From the NCBI GenBank assembly GCA_022565395.1, contig JAIUMV010000003.1, positions 1-64,000 on the forward strand: a stretch of 64,000 bases of DNA, read 5' to 3'. The notes beneath the pieces are model-generated. The model worked only from the letters and a program-made list of their open reading frames with translations, was not told the DNA's origin and did not search any database. Origin of the DNA: Marinobacter sp. (lineage in GTDB: Bacteria; Pseudomonadota; Gammaproteobacteria; Pseudomonadales; Oleiphilaceae). Shown here one piece after another: positions 25,572 to 33,778 of the stretch. A program made the position numbers and the translations under genes. Position 1 is the first letter of the stretch, and the number at the start of each line of letters is the position of its first letter.

Positions 25572-25985
25572 TCAGAGGTCTATCTTGCCCCGCAGAGCTT
25601 TGGTTTTTCCCTTCTTGGTTTTACTGTCAACACGCCGCCGCTGAGATGACTTGGTGGGCTTGGTGGGGCGGCGGGGTTTTTGCTGCTTTGCCGCCTCCAG
25701 AATCAGTGCCTTCAGGCGTTGCAGCGCATCCTCTTTGTTGAGTTCCAGTGTGCGGAATGACTGCGCCTTGATAATGATGATGCCGTCTTTGCTGACACGC
25801 TGGTCCGACAGGGCCATCAGCTGTTCCTTGTAAAAGGGCGGCAGGCTGGAGCGCAGGATATCAAAGCGCAGATGCACCGCTGAGGCGACCTTGTTAACGT
25901 TCTGGCCCCCCGCGCCCTGAGCACGGATCTGGGTGATTTCAATTTCCCAGTCAGCCAGTTCGACGGCATTGGTTATTTTGAGCAT
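25572..25985 (-). CDS. arfB: peptidyl-tRNA hydrolase ArfB (ribosome rescue)
   Basis: A 137-residue protein with the catalytic GGQ loop in RAQGAGGQNVNKVASAVHLR and the basic C-terminal tail (KPRRPTKPTKSSQRRRVDSK) that enters the empty mRNA channel. Length and layout match E. coli YaeJ/ArfB rather than a full release factor. It frees nascent chains from non-stop stalled ribosomes. It is convergent with the SDR gene and stands alone. Confidence 0.94.
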   Translation of the reverse strand: MLKITNAVELADWEIEITQIRAQGAGGQNVNKVASAVHLRFDILRSSLPPFYKEQLMALSDQRVSKDGIIIIKAQSFRTLELNKEDALQRLKALILEAAKQQKPRRPTKPTKSSQRRRVDSKTKKGKTKALRGKIDL

Positions 25986-26138
25986 GGTTTACTACTTGGC
26001 TTAATTGAACGAGGGCTCTCAGCGCGGGCGCCAACACCAGCGGCTTCACAATACCCGGTAGCGAAAGTATTCACCAGCCGTATCGTAAACGGGGGCTCGT
26101 CTTGCCGACCAGAAATCCACGACGGCCGAGGCAATAGG

Positions 26139-27041
26139 TCAACTGGCAACGCTGGCCATTAAATGATGCCGGAACCAACGGTGAGCGGGGTCGTTTTCCA
26201 GTGCCGGTGACCAAACCAGGTAGATCGGGAGGGGGGGGATGTTCGCCGGGAAAGGCATGGTTTGAAGGCCCAGTGCATTGGCGAACTGCCGTGCCACACG
26301 TTCGGGAACCGTAGCAATCAGGTCAGACCGGCTGCAGGTGGCGAGCATGCTGGCGAACTGGGTGACCCGGGCGCCAGTGCGGCGCTGCCAGCCGGGCTCG
26401 TTGAGGATCTGATCCAGCGGCAGACGCCGGTTTCGGTCAGGCAAAACCACGTGTTCTGCATCCAGAAACTGTTGTTTGCTGCAATGACCATGCATTGTCG
26501 GGTGATCTTTGCGCGCCACAACCACTAAACGCTCTTCCATCAGCACGTGCCGATTCATTTGGCCGCATTCGGTGGCGAATGCATCCACCGCAAGGTCAGC
26601 CTGCGTGGTGTAGAGCTTTTCGGGCATGGAATCATCCGCCAGCGTTACCTCCACCACGACATGGGGTGCCTCCGCCTTCAGGCGTGATAGCAATGAGGGC
26701 AGCACCACCAGCTCAAAATGGTCATTGCTAAGCACGATAAACCGACGTTGACTGGTGGCCGGTACGAAGCTATTGGCTGGGTCCAGGGTGTCCCGCAGGT
26801 CTGCCAGCTGTTTGTTGAGCCGGAGATGCAGCTCCTGAGCGCGAGGTGTCGGCAGCATGCCCTGCCGTGTACGGATGAAAAGTGGGTCACCGAGCGTGTG
26901 GCGCAGGCGCTGCAAGGCGGCACTGAGCGCGGGCTGGCTCATGCCCAGATTGTCCGCGGCCCGCGTCAGTTGCCCCGCTTCCATGATGGCATCAAACACC
27001 GGCAGCAGATTAAGGTCAACACTTCGTAAGTTCAGCTTCAT
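26139..27041 (-). CDS. LysR family transcriptional regulator
   Basis: A 300-residue LysR regulator. The N-terminal winged HTH reads LPVFDAIMEAGQLTRAADNL followed by the GMSQPALSAALQRLR recognition helix. The C-terminal periplasmic-binding-like domain covers about residues 90-300. It is of the NodD/SyrM-like subgroup (NLLPVFDAI start). It is divergent from a fatty-acid-hydroxylase-like gene 93 bases away, the likely target. Confidence 0.93.
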   Translation of the reverse strand: MKLNLRSVDLNLLPVFDAIMEAGQLTRAADNLGMSQPALSAALQRLRHTLGDPLFIRTRQGMLPTPRAQELHLRLNKQLADLRDTLDPANSFVPATSQRRFIVLSNDHFELVVLPSLLSRLKAEAPHVVVEVTLADDSMPEKLYTTQADLAVDAFATECGQMNRHVLMEERLVVVARKDHPTMHGHCSKQQFLDAEHVVLPDRNRRLPLDQILNEPGWQRRTGARVTQFASMLATCSRSDLIATVPERVARQFANALGLQTMPFPANIPPLPIYLVWSPALENDPAHRWFRHHLMASVAS

Positions 27042-27134
27042 GGATAATAGTTATACAACATATTGAATAGAAAAATATACCAGATGTGGATTACGTTAGC
27101 GGTTGTAATGAACCCCTTGTCTGGGAGAACAATA

Positions 27135-28055
27135 ATGGAAAATCAAACTCTGACGCTGTTGGTGATGATTTTTATCGTGATTGCGGCTGCCTGGGAGGTG
27201 CTCAGTGGCCGCGCCAGGGAAGGTCGCAAAACAAAGCAGGATTGGCATATGGCGTTCCTGGCCACCTTCATGATGGTGGTGATACAGCGACCGCTGGTGC
27301 TTTTGATCCTGGCCCTTGCTTTGTCTACGCTCATTCCGGGCAGCGCCGGTTCGCTGGCCTGGCTTGAGCAGGCGTATTTTTGGCCAACCTTGATTATTTT
27401 CTTTTGTATAGAAGAGTTTATCCACGGCAGTTTCCACTTGTTTGCCCACCGGCGCAGGCCCAAAAACAGGATCCTGCAGTGGGTGCAAGCGTTCTATAAG
27501 ATGAACCATCGTCCCCACCATATGTCGGGCGGCCAGGATAACAAGGGGCAGCTCACGGTGACTCAAACCTTTGTCAACGGGTGGGCGTGGTGGTTTATCA
27601 TGCCAAACTACACGTTCCAGCTGTTATGCCTCTATCTGGGGCTGGTCGAAGTCTTCCTGATTGCCACTGTATTCAAGGGGCTGTGGGCCGCGCATACCCA
27701 TGTCAACTGGAACTATGACCTTTACTTCCATAACCATCGCTGGGCCTGGGTACGCAAGACAATGTGGGCGCTGGCTCATATTCTGGTATTCCCCACTCAG
27801 CATCACCATCACCATGCGCGTGGCCCCAACTCAGCCAAAAACGTGACGTCCACGCTGGCGATCTACGACTGGCTCGTTTTTGGCACCCTGGCAATAGAGA
27901 CCAGTAAGCCCAAAGTCTACGGCTGGCGTCAAAAAGATGATGAAGCGAATAGTGCTTTGAAGCGCTATTTCTGCTGGGATGTGCGGCCCTATGTACCTGC
28001 CAAGCAGGGAGTGGAGACTCCGGCCGTATCGCCGAATACGCAGTCTGCATCGTAG
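27135..28055 (+). CDS. membrane-bound sterol desaturase/fatty acid hydroxylase family enzyme
   Basis: A 306-residue integral membrane di-iron enzyme. Four hydrophobic segments surround His clusters typical of the FA_hydroxylase family: HGSFHLFAH, NHRPHH, HTHVNWNYDLYFHNHR and a final HHHHHARG block. These coordinate the di-iron centre for O2-dependent hydroxylation or desaturation. ATG 27135 follows GGGAGAA and is preferred over a start 24 codons upstream that lies in the divergent promoter. The substrate is likely a lipid or sterol-like compound, consistent with adjacent oxidative genes. It is ended by a strong bidirectional hairpin. Confidence 0.9.
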   Translation: MENQTLTLLVMIFIVIAAAWEVLSGRAREGRKTKQDWHMAFLATFMMVVIQRPLVLLILALALSTLIPGSAGSLAWLEQAYFWPTLIIFFCIEEFIHGSFHLFAHRRRPKNRILQWVQAFYKMNHRPHHMSGGQDNKGQLTVTQTFVNGWAWWFIMPNYTFQLLCLYLGLVEVFLIATVFKGLWAAHTHVNWNYDLYFHNHRWAWVRKTMWALAHILVFPTQHHHHHARGPNSAKNVTSTLAIYDWLVFGTLAIETSKPKVYGWRQKDDEANSALKRYFCWDVRPYVPAKQGVETPAVSPNTQSAS

Positions 28056-28087
28056 GCAGCGTCCCGGCGGCTCCACCCATTGAGGCT

Positions 28088-28122
28088 ACCCGGTGTGACA
28101 CCTTTGATGTGCCACACCGGGT
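28088..28122. terminator. bidirectional hairpin between hydroxylase and TPP-enzyme genes
   Basis: ACCCGGTGTGACAC and GTGCCACACCGGGT pair with one internal mismatch around a 7-base loop, between convergent genes. Strong stem with weak T-runs. Confidence 0.7.
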
Positions 28123-28128
28123 ATCGGT

Positions 28129-29787
28129 TCAGGGCGCAATCTTGCGCTTGAGTGCCCGGGTTACCGCGGTGGGCAGGCTGGGGAGTGAGCGCAGGACCCA
28201 GGGCAGGACGCGGCGTTTCACGCCGTTGAGGGACTCTGGCACTATGGCTTCAATCAGGTGCGGGCCGGGGTGGGTGAGGGCATACTCCAGGGCTTTGTTG
28301 AAGTCTTCGGCGGTGTCTACCCGCACGCCATGGACGCCCATGCTCTGGGCCATCTGGGCGAAGTTGATCACCGGGCCCTGCAGGTCTAGTTGGGATTTGG
28401 CCTTGGGGCCTGCCTCTTCGGCGCCGACCCGTTCCAGTTCAATATTGAGTACGGAATAGGATGCGTTATTGAAAATGATGGCGGTGACGTTGAGCTGCTC
28501 CCGCGCCAGTGTCCATAGGGCCTGAATGGTGTACATGGCAGTACCGTCACCAATCAGTGCCAGGACCGGACGATCTGGGCAGGCGATGGCAGCGCCTACG
28601 GCATTGGGCAGGCCCTGGCCAATCGCGCCGCCGGTGAGGGTGATCAGGTCATGGCGGGGTGCGCCAGCGGTCATGGCGGGCAGCATGAGGCCGGAGGTGA
28701 TGGCCTCATCAACGATAATGGCCTCATCAGGCAACAGATGGCCGATGGCTTTACAGACCTTTTCTGCTGTCAGTTTGCCCTTGGGTTGGTCCGGGCGCTG
28801 TGCGGCTTGCCGTTTTGGTTCGGCGGCGCTGGCGCCCAGGCGCTGGTTCAGTTTGTTGAGGCTGGCGGTGGCATCCTCATGGGGGGCGGACAAGGTATGC
28901 AGGGTGCATTTGTCCGGCACCAGATAGCTTTTTTTGCCGGGGTAGGCAAAGAAGGATACCGGCGCTTTGGCATCCACCAGTATCAGGTGTTCGATATCGG
29001 CCAGCTGCACACCCACCAGTTCCGCCAGATAGGCGATCCGTTCAATATACGGCAGGCCCGCACCCCGCTCCATACGGGTGGGGAAGGTTTCGGCGAACAG
29101 TTTGACGCCGCTGTGGGCGGCAAGCCGTGCCGCCGCCAGTATGGCTGGCTCCCGTAGCGCCTGGCCACCCAGCAGCAGGGCGGTTTTTTTGCCGGTTTTT
29201 ATGGCCTGGGCGATGGCGTCTACCGTGGCGTCATCGGCGGGGGCCGGTTTCGGGATGGGCAAGGGCGCGCTGGGTACGCCACCGTCACCCCAGGACACAT
29301 CAGCGGGCAGGATCAGGGTTGCCACCTGGCCCGGGCGGCTGCGGGCGGCGGCGATGGCTTCTGCGGCGTCACGGCACAGGTTTGCGGTGCTGGTGGAGGT
29401 GCGCACAAAACCGGGTGATACGTTGCGGGCAACAGTTTCGATATCAGACTGCAGCTGTGCGTCATATTGCACGTGGTAGGTGGCATGGTCACCGACGATG
29501 TTGATGACCGGTACCTTGCCCTTACGGGCGTTATGCAGGTTGGCCAGCCCGTTACCCAGGCCGCAACCCAGGTGCAGCAGCACAGCGGCGGGTTTGTCGG
29601 CCATGCGGGCATAGCCGTCAGCAGCCCCTGTGGCGACCCCTTCAAACAGGGCAAGTACGGCCCGCATGCGGGGCTCGCTGTCCAGCGCGGCGACAAAGTG
29701 CATCTCGCTGGTGCCGGGGTTGCTGAAGCAGACTTCCACGCCCGCATCCGCCAGGGTTTTCATCAGGGCTTGTGCGCCGTTTGCCAT
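28129..29787 (-). CDS. thiamine-diphosphate-dependent enzyme (acetolactate synthase large-subunit-like)
   Basis: A 552-residue ThDP enzyme with the three standard domains. The PYR domain carries the catalytic Glu (ALFEGVATGAADGYARM); the central domain spans about residues 190-330; the PP domain binds Mg-ThDP through GDGTAMYTIQALWTLAREQL and NNASY. Start 29787 follows GGAG; a longer frame adds 26 residues without a site. No small regulatory subunit gene is adjacent, so it is unlikely to be the biosynthetic acetolactate synthase. It lies 74 bases downstream of an FAD dehydrogenase gene on the same strand, and the pair probably acts in one catabolic route. Benzoylformate-decarboxylase-like or 2-hydroxyacyl-lyase activity is possible. 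Confidence 0.88.
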   Translation of the reverse strand: MANGAQALMKTLADAGVEVCFSNPGTSEMHFVAALDSEPRMRAVLALFEGVATGAADGYARMADKPAAVLLHLGCGLGNGLANLHNARKGKVPVINIVGDHATYHVQYDAQLQSDIETVARNVSPGFVRTSTSTANLCRDAAEAIAAARSRPGQVATLILPADVSWGDGGVPSAPLPIPKPAPADDATVDAIAQAIKTGKKTALLLGGQALREPAILAAARLAAHSGVKLFAETFPTRMERGAGLPYIERIAYLAELVGVQLADIEHLILVDAKAPVSFFAYPGKKSYLVPDKCTLHTLSAPHEDATASLNKLNQRLGASAAEPKRQAAQRPDQPKGKLTAEKVCKAIGHLLPDEAIIVDEAITSGLMLPAMTAGAPRHDLITLTGGAIGQGLPNAVGAAIACPDRPVLALIGDGTAMYTIQALWTLAREQLNVTAIIFNNASYSVLNIELERVGAEEAGPKAKSQLDLQGPVINFAQMAQSMGVHGVRVDTAEDFNKALEYALTHPGPHLIEAIVPESLNGVKRRVLPWVLRSLPSLPTAVTRALKRKIAP

Positions 29788-29861
29788 TCTTGTTCTCCAC
29801 GCTGTGAGCTTGTGCGCTAATGATAGGTGCCCGGTCAGGGCTGGCCAATGTTTGTAGTGAC

Positions 29862-31475
29862 TCAACGCTCCGTCAGAAATGAACGTGCGGCGGCCCGTGC
29901 GGTCATGATGCAGCCCGGCAGGAAGGTGCCTTCCAGTGAACGCTTGCCGTTGGCGCCGCCACCGCCAAATCCGGCGGCTTCACCGACACAGTAAAGGCCA
30001 TCAATGGGCTGGCCGCGGGCATCCAGTACCCGGCTTTGCAGATCTGTTTGCAGGCCCCCCAGGCTCTTGCGGGTAATCAACTGCAAACGGATGGCGATAT
30101 AGGGGCCGTTGCCAGCCCGCTGCAGGGGCGCCGGTTTGCAGGTCCGCAACCGGTCCGGGCCCCATTGCCGGGCGTGCTGAATCATACGAATTTGGGGGTC
30201 ATTCTGGAGGCGTTTACCCGCCAGGAAGTTGGCATCAAACGCATCGGCGGTAGCTTGCAGTACTTCGTGGCTGACATCGAGAGAGCTGGTGAGGGCATTC
30301 ATGCGGTCAGCCAGGGCTGGCAGGCTATCAGCGACCAGAAAGTCCGGGCTTTCCCGTTGCAGTTGCCGAACCAGGTTGTGGTTGCCCAGTAGCAGGTCTT
30401 TGACGAACAGAGGGAACTGCTTGTCGCGGATGCGGGCGTTATGCTCCGCACCGGACAGTGCCAGCTCTTTCGCAGCAATGCGCCAGTTCAGCAGGTGCCA
30501 GGTCCAGGGCTTGTCCTGCTCAGTCACCCGCTGGCACAGCCAGTGAGTGTCGAAGCCGGTAACCAGAGGTTCCGGCCCGATGCGCTCACCCCGGTGGTTC
30601 AGCCACAGTGCCGATTTACAGGGTATGGTGGACAGGCCGTGCCCGGGAAAGTGAGGGTAGGGGTGGGTAATCCCGGCAGCGTAGTTCCACATCTCTCCCG
30701 CATGGGTAATGCGCCCGGCCAGGTGATCTGCCACCCAGTGATGCAGGCGGCCGTCAGCGTAGGGGTGGGCACCGTTGAGCATAGTCGTGGTTTGTGGGCG
30801 GCCTGCAGGCCAGTTGGCCCGGCATTCATCATGGCTGCCGTTGAGGCCGCCCATGGCCAGCACCACCACCGGCGCATTGAATTCGACGTCCTCCCCGCTG
30901 GTTTCATTAACGGCGTGAGCACCGGCCAGTTTACCGGCGGTATGCACCAGGCCGGTGATACGGTGTTGGTGGCACAGGGTAAGCCGATTGTCGGTGTTGG
31001 CGGCATGCAGAGCGGCGACCAGGCAGCGAATCAGCTCCCGGGCGGTGCCCCAGATCACGTGATAGCGGGGCAGGCGGTTACCGTCACCGTGACGGCCGCG
31101 CTCCACCCAATTGACGGCGGGCAAAAATTTCAGGCCCTCGTTGCGCAGCCAGTCATAGACATCGGAGCGGGAATGCTCCACGTAGTAGCGGGCCCATTGC
31201 CGGGGCCAGGTGTCATCGGCTGCCAGCTCGCCAAAACTGAGCCAGTCCTGCAGGGCTCGTTCCGGGGTGTCCGGGATTCTCATGCGGGCCTGTAGCGGCG
31301 TGCCAACCAGCATCATGCCCCCGAACGCCCAAAGCGCCAGTCCGCCCAGCCGGTCGGGTGTGTCCCGGTCAACCAGCGTGACGCGCTTACCCGCCCGTAG
31401 TGCTTCCAGTGCCACAACAATGCCCGCCAGCCCGCCGCCAGCAACGAGAACATCAGATTGGTTCAGCTTGCTCAT
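29862..31475 (-). CDS. FAD-binding dehydrogenase (3-ketosteroid dehydrogenase/fumarate-reductase flavoprotein-like)
   Basis: A 537-residue flavoprotein. The dinucleotide-binding fold is VLVAGGGLAGIVVALEALRAG at residues about 9-29, followed by VDRD. The C-terminus carries the family FAD loop with GLYCVGEAAGFGGGGANGKR and SLEGTFLPGC. It belongs to the FAD_binding_2 family, which includes KstD and fumarate-reductase-like dehydrogenases. It lies upstream of the ThDP enzyme in a likely operon. Substrate unknown; a steroid or dicarboxylate is possible. Confidence 0.85.
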   Translation of the reverse strand: MSKLNQSDVLVAGGGLAGIVVALEALRAGKRVTLVDRDTPDRLGGLALWAFGGMMLVGTPLQARMRIPDTPERALQDWLSFGELAADDTWPRQWARYYVEHSRSDVYDWLRNEGLKFLPAVNWVERGRHGDGNRLPRYHVIWGTARELIRCLVAALHAANTDNRLTLCHQHRITGLVHTAGKLAGAHAVNETSGEDVEFNAPVVVLAMGGLNGSHDECRANWPAGRPQTTTMLNGAHPYADGRLHHWVADHLAGRITHAGEMWNYAAGITHPYPHFPGHGLSTIPCKSALWLNHRGERIGPEPLVTGFDTHWLCQRVTEQDKPWTWHLLNWRIAAKELALSGAEHNARIRDKQFPLFVKDLLLGNHNLVRQLQRESPDFLVADSLPALADRMNALTSSLDVSHEVLQATADAFDANFLAGKRLQNDPQIRMIQHARQWGPDRLRTCKPAPLQRAGNGPYIAIRLQLITRKSLGGLQTDLQSRVLDARGQPIDGLYCVGEAAGFGGGGANGKRSLEGTFLPGCIMTARAAARSFLTER

Positions 31476-31583
31476 AGTGCCCGCCTGCCTGGATGGCTGC
31501 GTGTTGTTATGTTTTTGCTCTCATTAAAGATAGACGGCCAGTATGATTTAGTGACATGAACTTGCCATTGATATTTGTATAAC

Positions 31584-31610
31584 GAAAAAGCCCCGGAAGT
31601 CCGGGGCCTT
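31584..31610 (-). terminator. terminator of the PF10118 hydrolase gene
   Basis: GCCCCGGA/TCCGGGGC stem (31590-31607) with a 2-base loop is followed on the minus strand by TTTTT (31585-31589). The opposite strand also has CTTTT. Clear intrinsic terminator. Confidence 0.88.
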
Positions 31611-31630
31611 TTGGCGTACTGAGGGAGGTG

Positions 31631-32461
31631 TTAGCGGGCCAGATTGAGTTTGGCCGTGTATTCTTCCAGCAAGTCCTTGGTGTCGTGATCCCAGGGGTGG
31701 AAGCTCGGGCGGAAGTAGTCGAAGAATTCAATGATGTTCTGGGAGAACATCCCTTTTGGTCCCCAGATACGCCACAGGCCTTTGCCCCATGATTTGAGGT
31801 TAAGCAGCTGGCCGTCCTGACTCATGAGCTTGGCGGTAAACACGTGCACCGCGCCGAGAATAAAGACGGTGGCCAGGGCCATGATGGACATGCGGATCAC
31901 GTAGTCCGCGGCGTTGTTGCCATAGAGCTGTCGATAGGTGTCAAAGGCAACCGCCTTGTGTTCGTTTTCTTCCACGCAGTGCCACAACCACAGCTCCCGC
32001 ATGGTGGGTTCCAGTGTTTCGCTGATATCCGGGCGCTTCATCAGACGCGCGGACAGCACACCGGTGAAGTGTTCCAGCGCCACAGTGCCTGCCAGATGAC
32101 AACGTTTGTTGTTGAGGAAGGGTACGGTTTTCACCAGTGTGATCAGGAAATTGGTCCAGCGCTCAAGCTGCTCGATATCAAAGCCCTGAGCCTTGGCACC
32201 GGCATTGAAGTTATGATGCTCTTTGGCGTGCATGGCCTCCTGGCCTATAAAAGCGCCGATTTCCTTCTGCAGTACCGGGTCCTTGATTTGTTCTCGCACC
32301 GCACGGACGCTGTCCACGAAGAAGCGCTCGCCGTCGGGAAACAGGGCTGACAGGCTGTTGAAAAAATGCGTCATGAACGGGTCATTATCGACCCAGTGAC
32401 GTGATACTTCGGCAAAGTCGAAATCCTGACGACGAACCGGGAATGAGGCTTTAGCGTTCAT
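31631..32461 (-). CDS. predicted metal-dependent hydrolase, PF10118 family
   Basis: A 276-residue helical protein with ferritin-like metal-binding patterns: IGQEAMHAKEHHNFN, then LEHFTG and HCVEENEHKAVAFD. These Glu/His sets suggest a di-iron or di-metal centre. One hydrophobic helix lies near residues 190-208 (MSIMALATVFILGAVHVF). The family is annotated as a metal-dependent hydrolase but is not well characterised; it is frequent in hydrocarbon-degrading marine bacteria. It ends at a strong terminator and is the last gene before a 155-base gap to the FAD dehydrogenase. Confidence 0.88.
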   Translation of the reverse strand: MNAKASFPVRRQDFDFAEVSRHWVDNDPFMTHFFNSLSALFPDGERFFVDSVRAVREQIKDPVLQKEIGAFIGQEAMHAKEHHNFNAGAKAQGFDIEQLERWTNFLITLVKTVPFLNNKRCHLAGTVALEHFTGVLSARLMKRPDISETLEPTMRELWLWHCVEENEHKAVAFDTYRQLYGNNAADYVIRMSIMALATVFILGAVHVFTAKLMSQDGQLLNLKSWGKGLWRIWGPKGMFSQNIIEFFDYFRPSFHPWDHDTKDLLEEYTAKLNLAR

Positions 32462-32617
32462 AGTATTCTCTCTGTCAGCGACTGTTATTGTGTTTTTGCC
32501 ACGCAGGCGTTAATTGCATGGCACAAGCCTACAGGTCACAGGCGGGGTAGCAGAGAGGTGCAAAGGTCATTCACTAGTCATTTGGTGCCACGAGGCGCTT
32601 TTGGCAGGCCAGATGAT

Positions 32618-32794
32618 TCAATCGCGGCCGGATTTCTGTTCTTCCTCGGCCTCCAGTTCTGCCTGGCGCTGACGTATCTTTTTCAGCTTGTCCTTGCTGA
32701 TGGGCATGCTGTTGGCGGTATCCCGCAGCAGCATCAGGCTGCCCAACACCATGCCGATAGCAAGCAGGATAAAGATCCAGCCAATGGTTGGCAT
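32618..32794 (-). CDS. small DUF2897-like membrane protein
   Basis: A 58-residue single-span protein. A GGAGGAG ribosome binding site lies ten bases before ATG 32794. The N-terminal helix is MPTIGWIFILLAIGMVLGSL and the cytoplasmic tail is a charged helix (KDKLKKIRQRQAELEAEEEQ). Size and pattern match DUF2897 proteins of gammaproteobacteria. Function unknown. It is divergent from the 32872 gene, with no partner in the same direction. Confidence 0.85.
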   Translation of the reverse strand: MPTIGWIFILLAIGMVLGSLMLLRDTANSMPISKDKLKKIRQRQAELEAEEEQKSGRD

Positions 32795-32871
32795 ACTGTT
32801 AACTCCTCCGGGTTAGTCTCGGTTTGACAACCTGATATCATTATACACCCGTTGCAGGGAGCCTCTTAACC

Positions 32872-33303
32872 ATGTTCAAGCCCCGACTGACCCAAACCTC
32901 CCCTGACTGGCTGGATGAGGACGGCATCAAGCTATACACCGTGTCAGCGGCCCATCAGCCTGTAGACACGGAGCCCTATCTGGCCCGCCTGAGCCGGGTA
33001 AAAAAGGCGCTGGCACTGGACTGGGCCAACACGCCCGCTTTTGCTATCTGTCACGATGGTGCCGGGATGCAGTACCTCGTGCTTTGCTACTGGGGCAATG
33101 ACAATGAGCTGTTCACACGGGTGTCTGTAAATCTGGGGGGCGCCTGGGTGGAAGATCCCGCAAGTTACGCCTTCTGCCTATGGGATATGGAGGTGATGTG
33201 GGAGGAGCGGACTGTTTTTATCGACACTCTGTATAGCGGCGCCCCCAACCTCGTGGCTTATCGGGAAAGGCGGCCAGAACGCTGGTTAGTGGCGAAGAAC
33301 TAA
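32872..33303 (+). CDS. uncharacterised soluble protein
   Basis: A 143-residue cytoplasmic protein, Trp- and Tyr-rich (11 Trp/Tyr within the last 80 residues), mixed alpha/beta by composition. Notable segments are AFAICHDGAGMQYLVLCYWG and AFCLWDMEVMWEERTVFID. Start ATG follows AGGGAG. No family is recognised by me. It is divergent from the DUF2897 gene. Confidence 0.75.
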   Translation: MFKPRLTQTSPDWLDEDGIKLYTVSAAHQPVDTEPYLARLSRVKKALALDWANTPAFAICHDGAGMQYLVLCYWGNDNELFTRVSVNLGGAWVEDPASYAFCLWDMEVMWEERTVFIDTLYSGAPNLVAYRERRPERWLVAKN

Positions 33304-33322
33304 GACAAGGTTGGCGTGGAGC

Positions 33323-33520
33323 ATGACAGTGAAAACGGAACACAGTGGTGCCAAGAACGGCGGCGGCTATTGGGGTACGCGTCTGGAAGCCAAAACGCGA
33401 AGCCGGATAGCCAGGCGCAAACAGTCACGTAACGCCACCCAAACGGGTGTTCAGCACTATGCGGAAGACCAGCAGGGCATGTTACCGGCTGGCGTTCAGG
33501 GTGCTGTTGGTCAGGCGTGA
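33323..33520 (+). CDS. possible small basic protein
   Basis: A 65-codon frame directly after the 32872 gene. The segment KNGGGYWGTRLEAKTRSRIARRKQSRN looks protein-like (basic, Gly/Arg-rich), but the remainder (VQHYAEDQQGMLPAGV) is nondescript and the ribosome binding site is poorly placed. It overlaps nothing. Treat as uncertain; it may be a real small gene with nucleic-acid-binding composition or a chance frame. Confidence 0.35.
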   Translation: MTVKTEHSGAKNGGGYWGTRLEAKTRSRIARRKQSRNATQTGVQHYAEDQQGMLPAGVQGAVGQA

Positions 33521-33541
33521 CAGGCATCGCCTTTGTGCGGG

Positions 33542-33778
33542 TCAGTACCTGCCGCTGCCCTGCACGCCCAGCCGGTTCAGGTGGCCGTGTAATTCCGCTT
33601 CACTGATATTCACGTATTCAAGCACCCGCCCATAAAGCATTGCAGTGGGCACATTGCGGCCGTTCAGCTCCCGTTGGGTCTCCTGCAGCACGTAGAGCAC
33701 GATGCGCTCAGTCCGTGTCAGGCCGTCGCGCACGTCGGGTAGTGTGTCCAGCAGTCTGTCCAGGTCGTCAGGGGGCAT
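33542..33778 (-). CDS. conserved hypothetical protein
   Basis: A 78-residue helical protein. The sequence TRTERIVLYVLQETQRELNGRNVPTAML followed by LYGRVLEYVNISEAELHGHL resembles a winged-helix-like repeat in which each half has a pattern of helix, turn, helix. It overlaps the end of the upstream gene by 11 bases, so it is translationally coupled. No function is known to me. Confidence 0.72.
   Translation of the reverse strand: MPPDDLDRLLDTLPDVRDGLTRTERIVLYVLQETQRELNGRNVPTAMLYGRVLEYVNISEAELHGHLNRLGVQGSGRY

Noticed and set aside
30441-31295. 284-residue plus-strand frame
   Set aside because: Antisense to the FAD dehydrogenase gene, no start signal.
33323-33520. firm call of a small basic gene
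   Set aside because: Only half the frame looks protein-like and the ribosome binding site is poorly placed, so it is kept as a low-confidence feature only.
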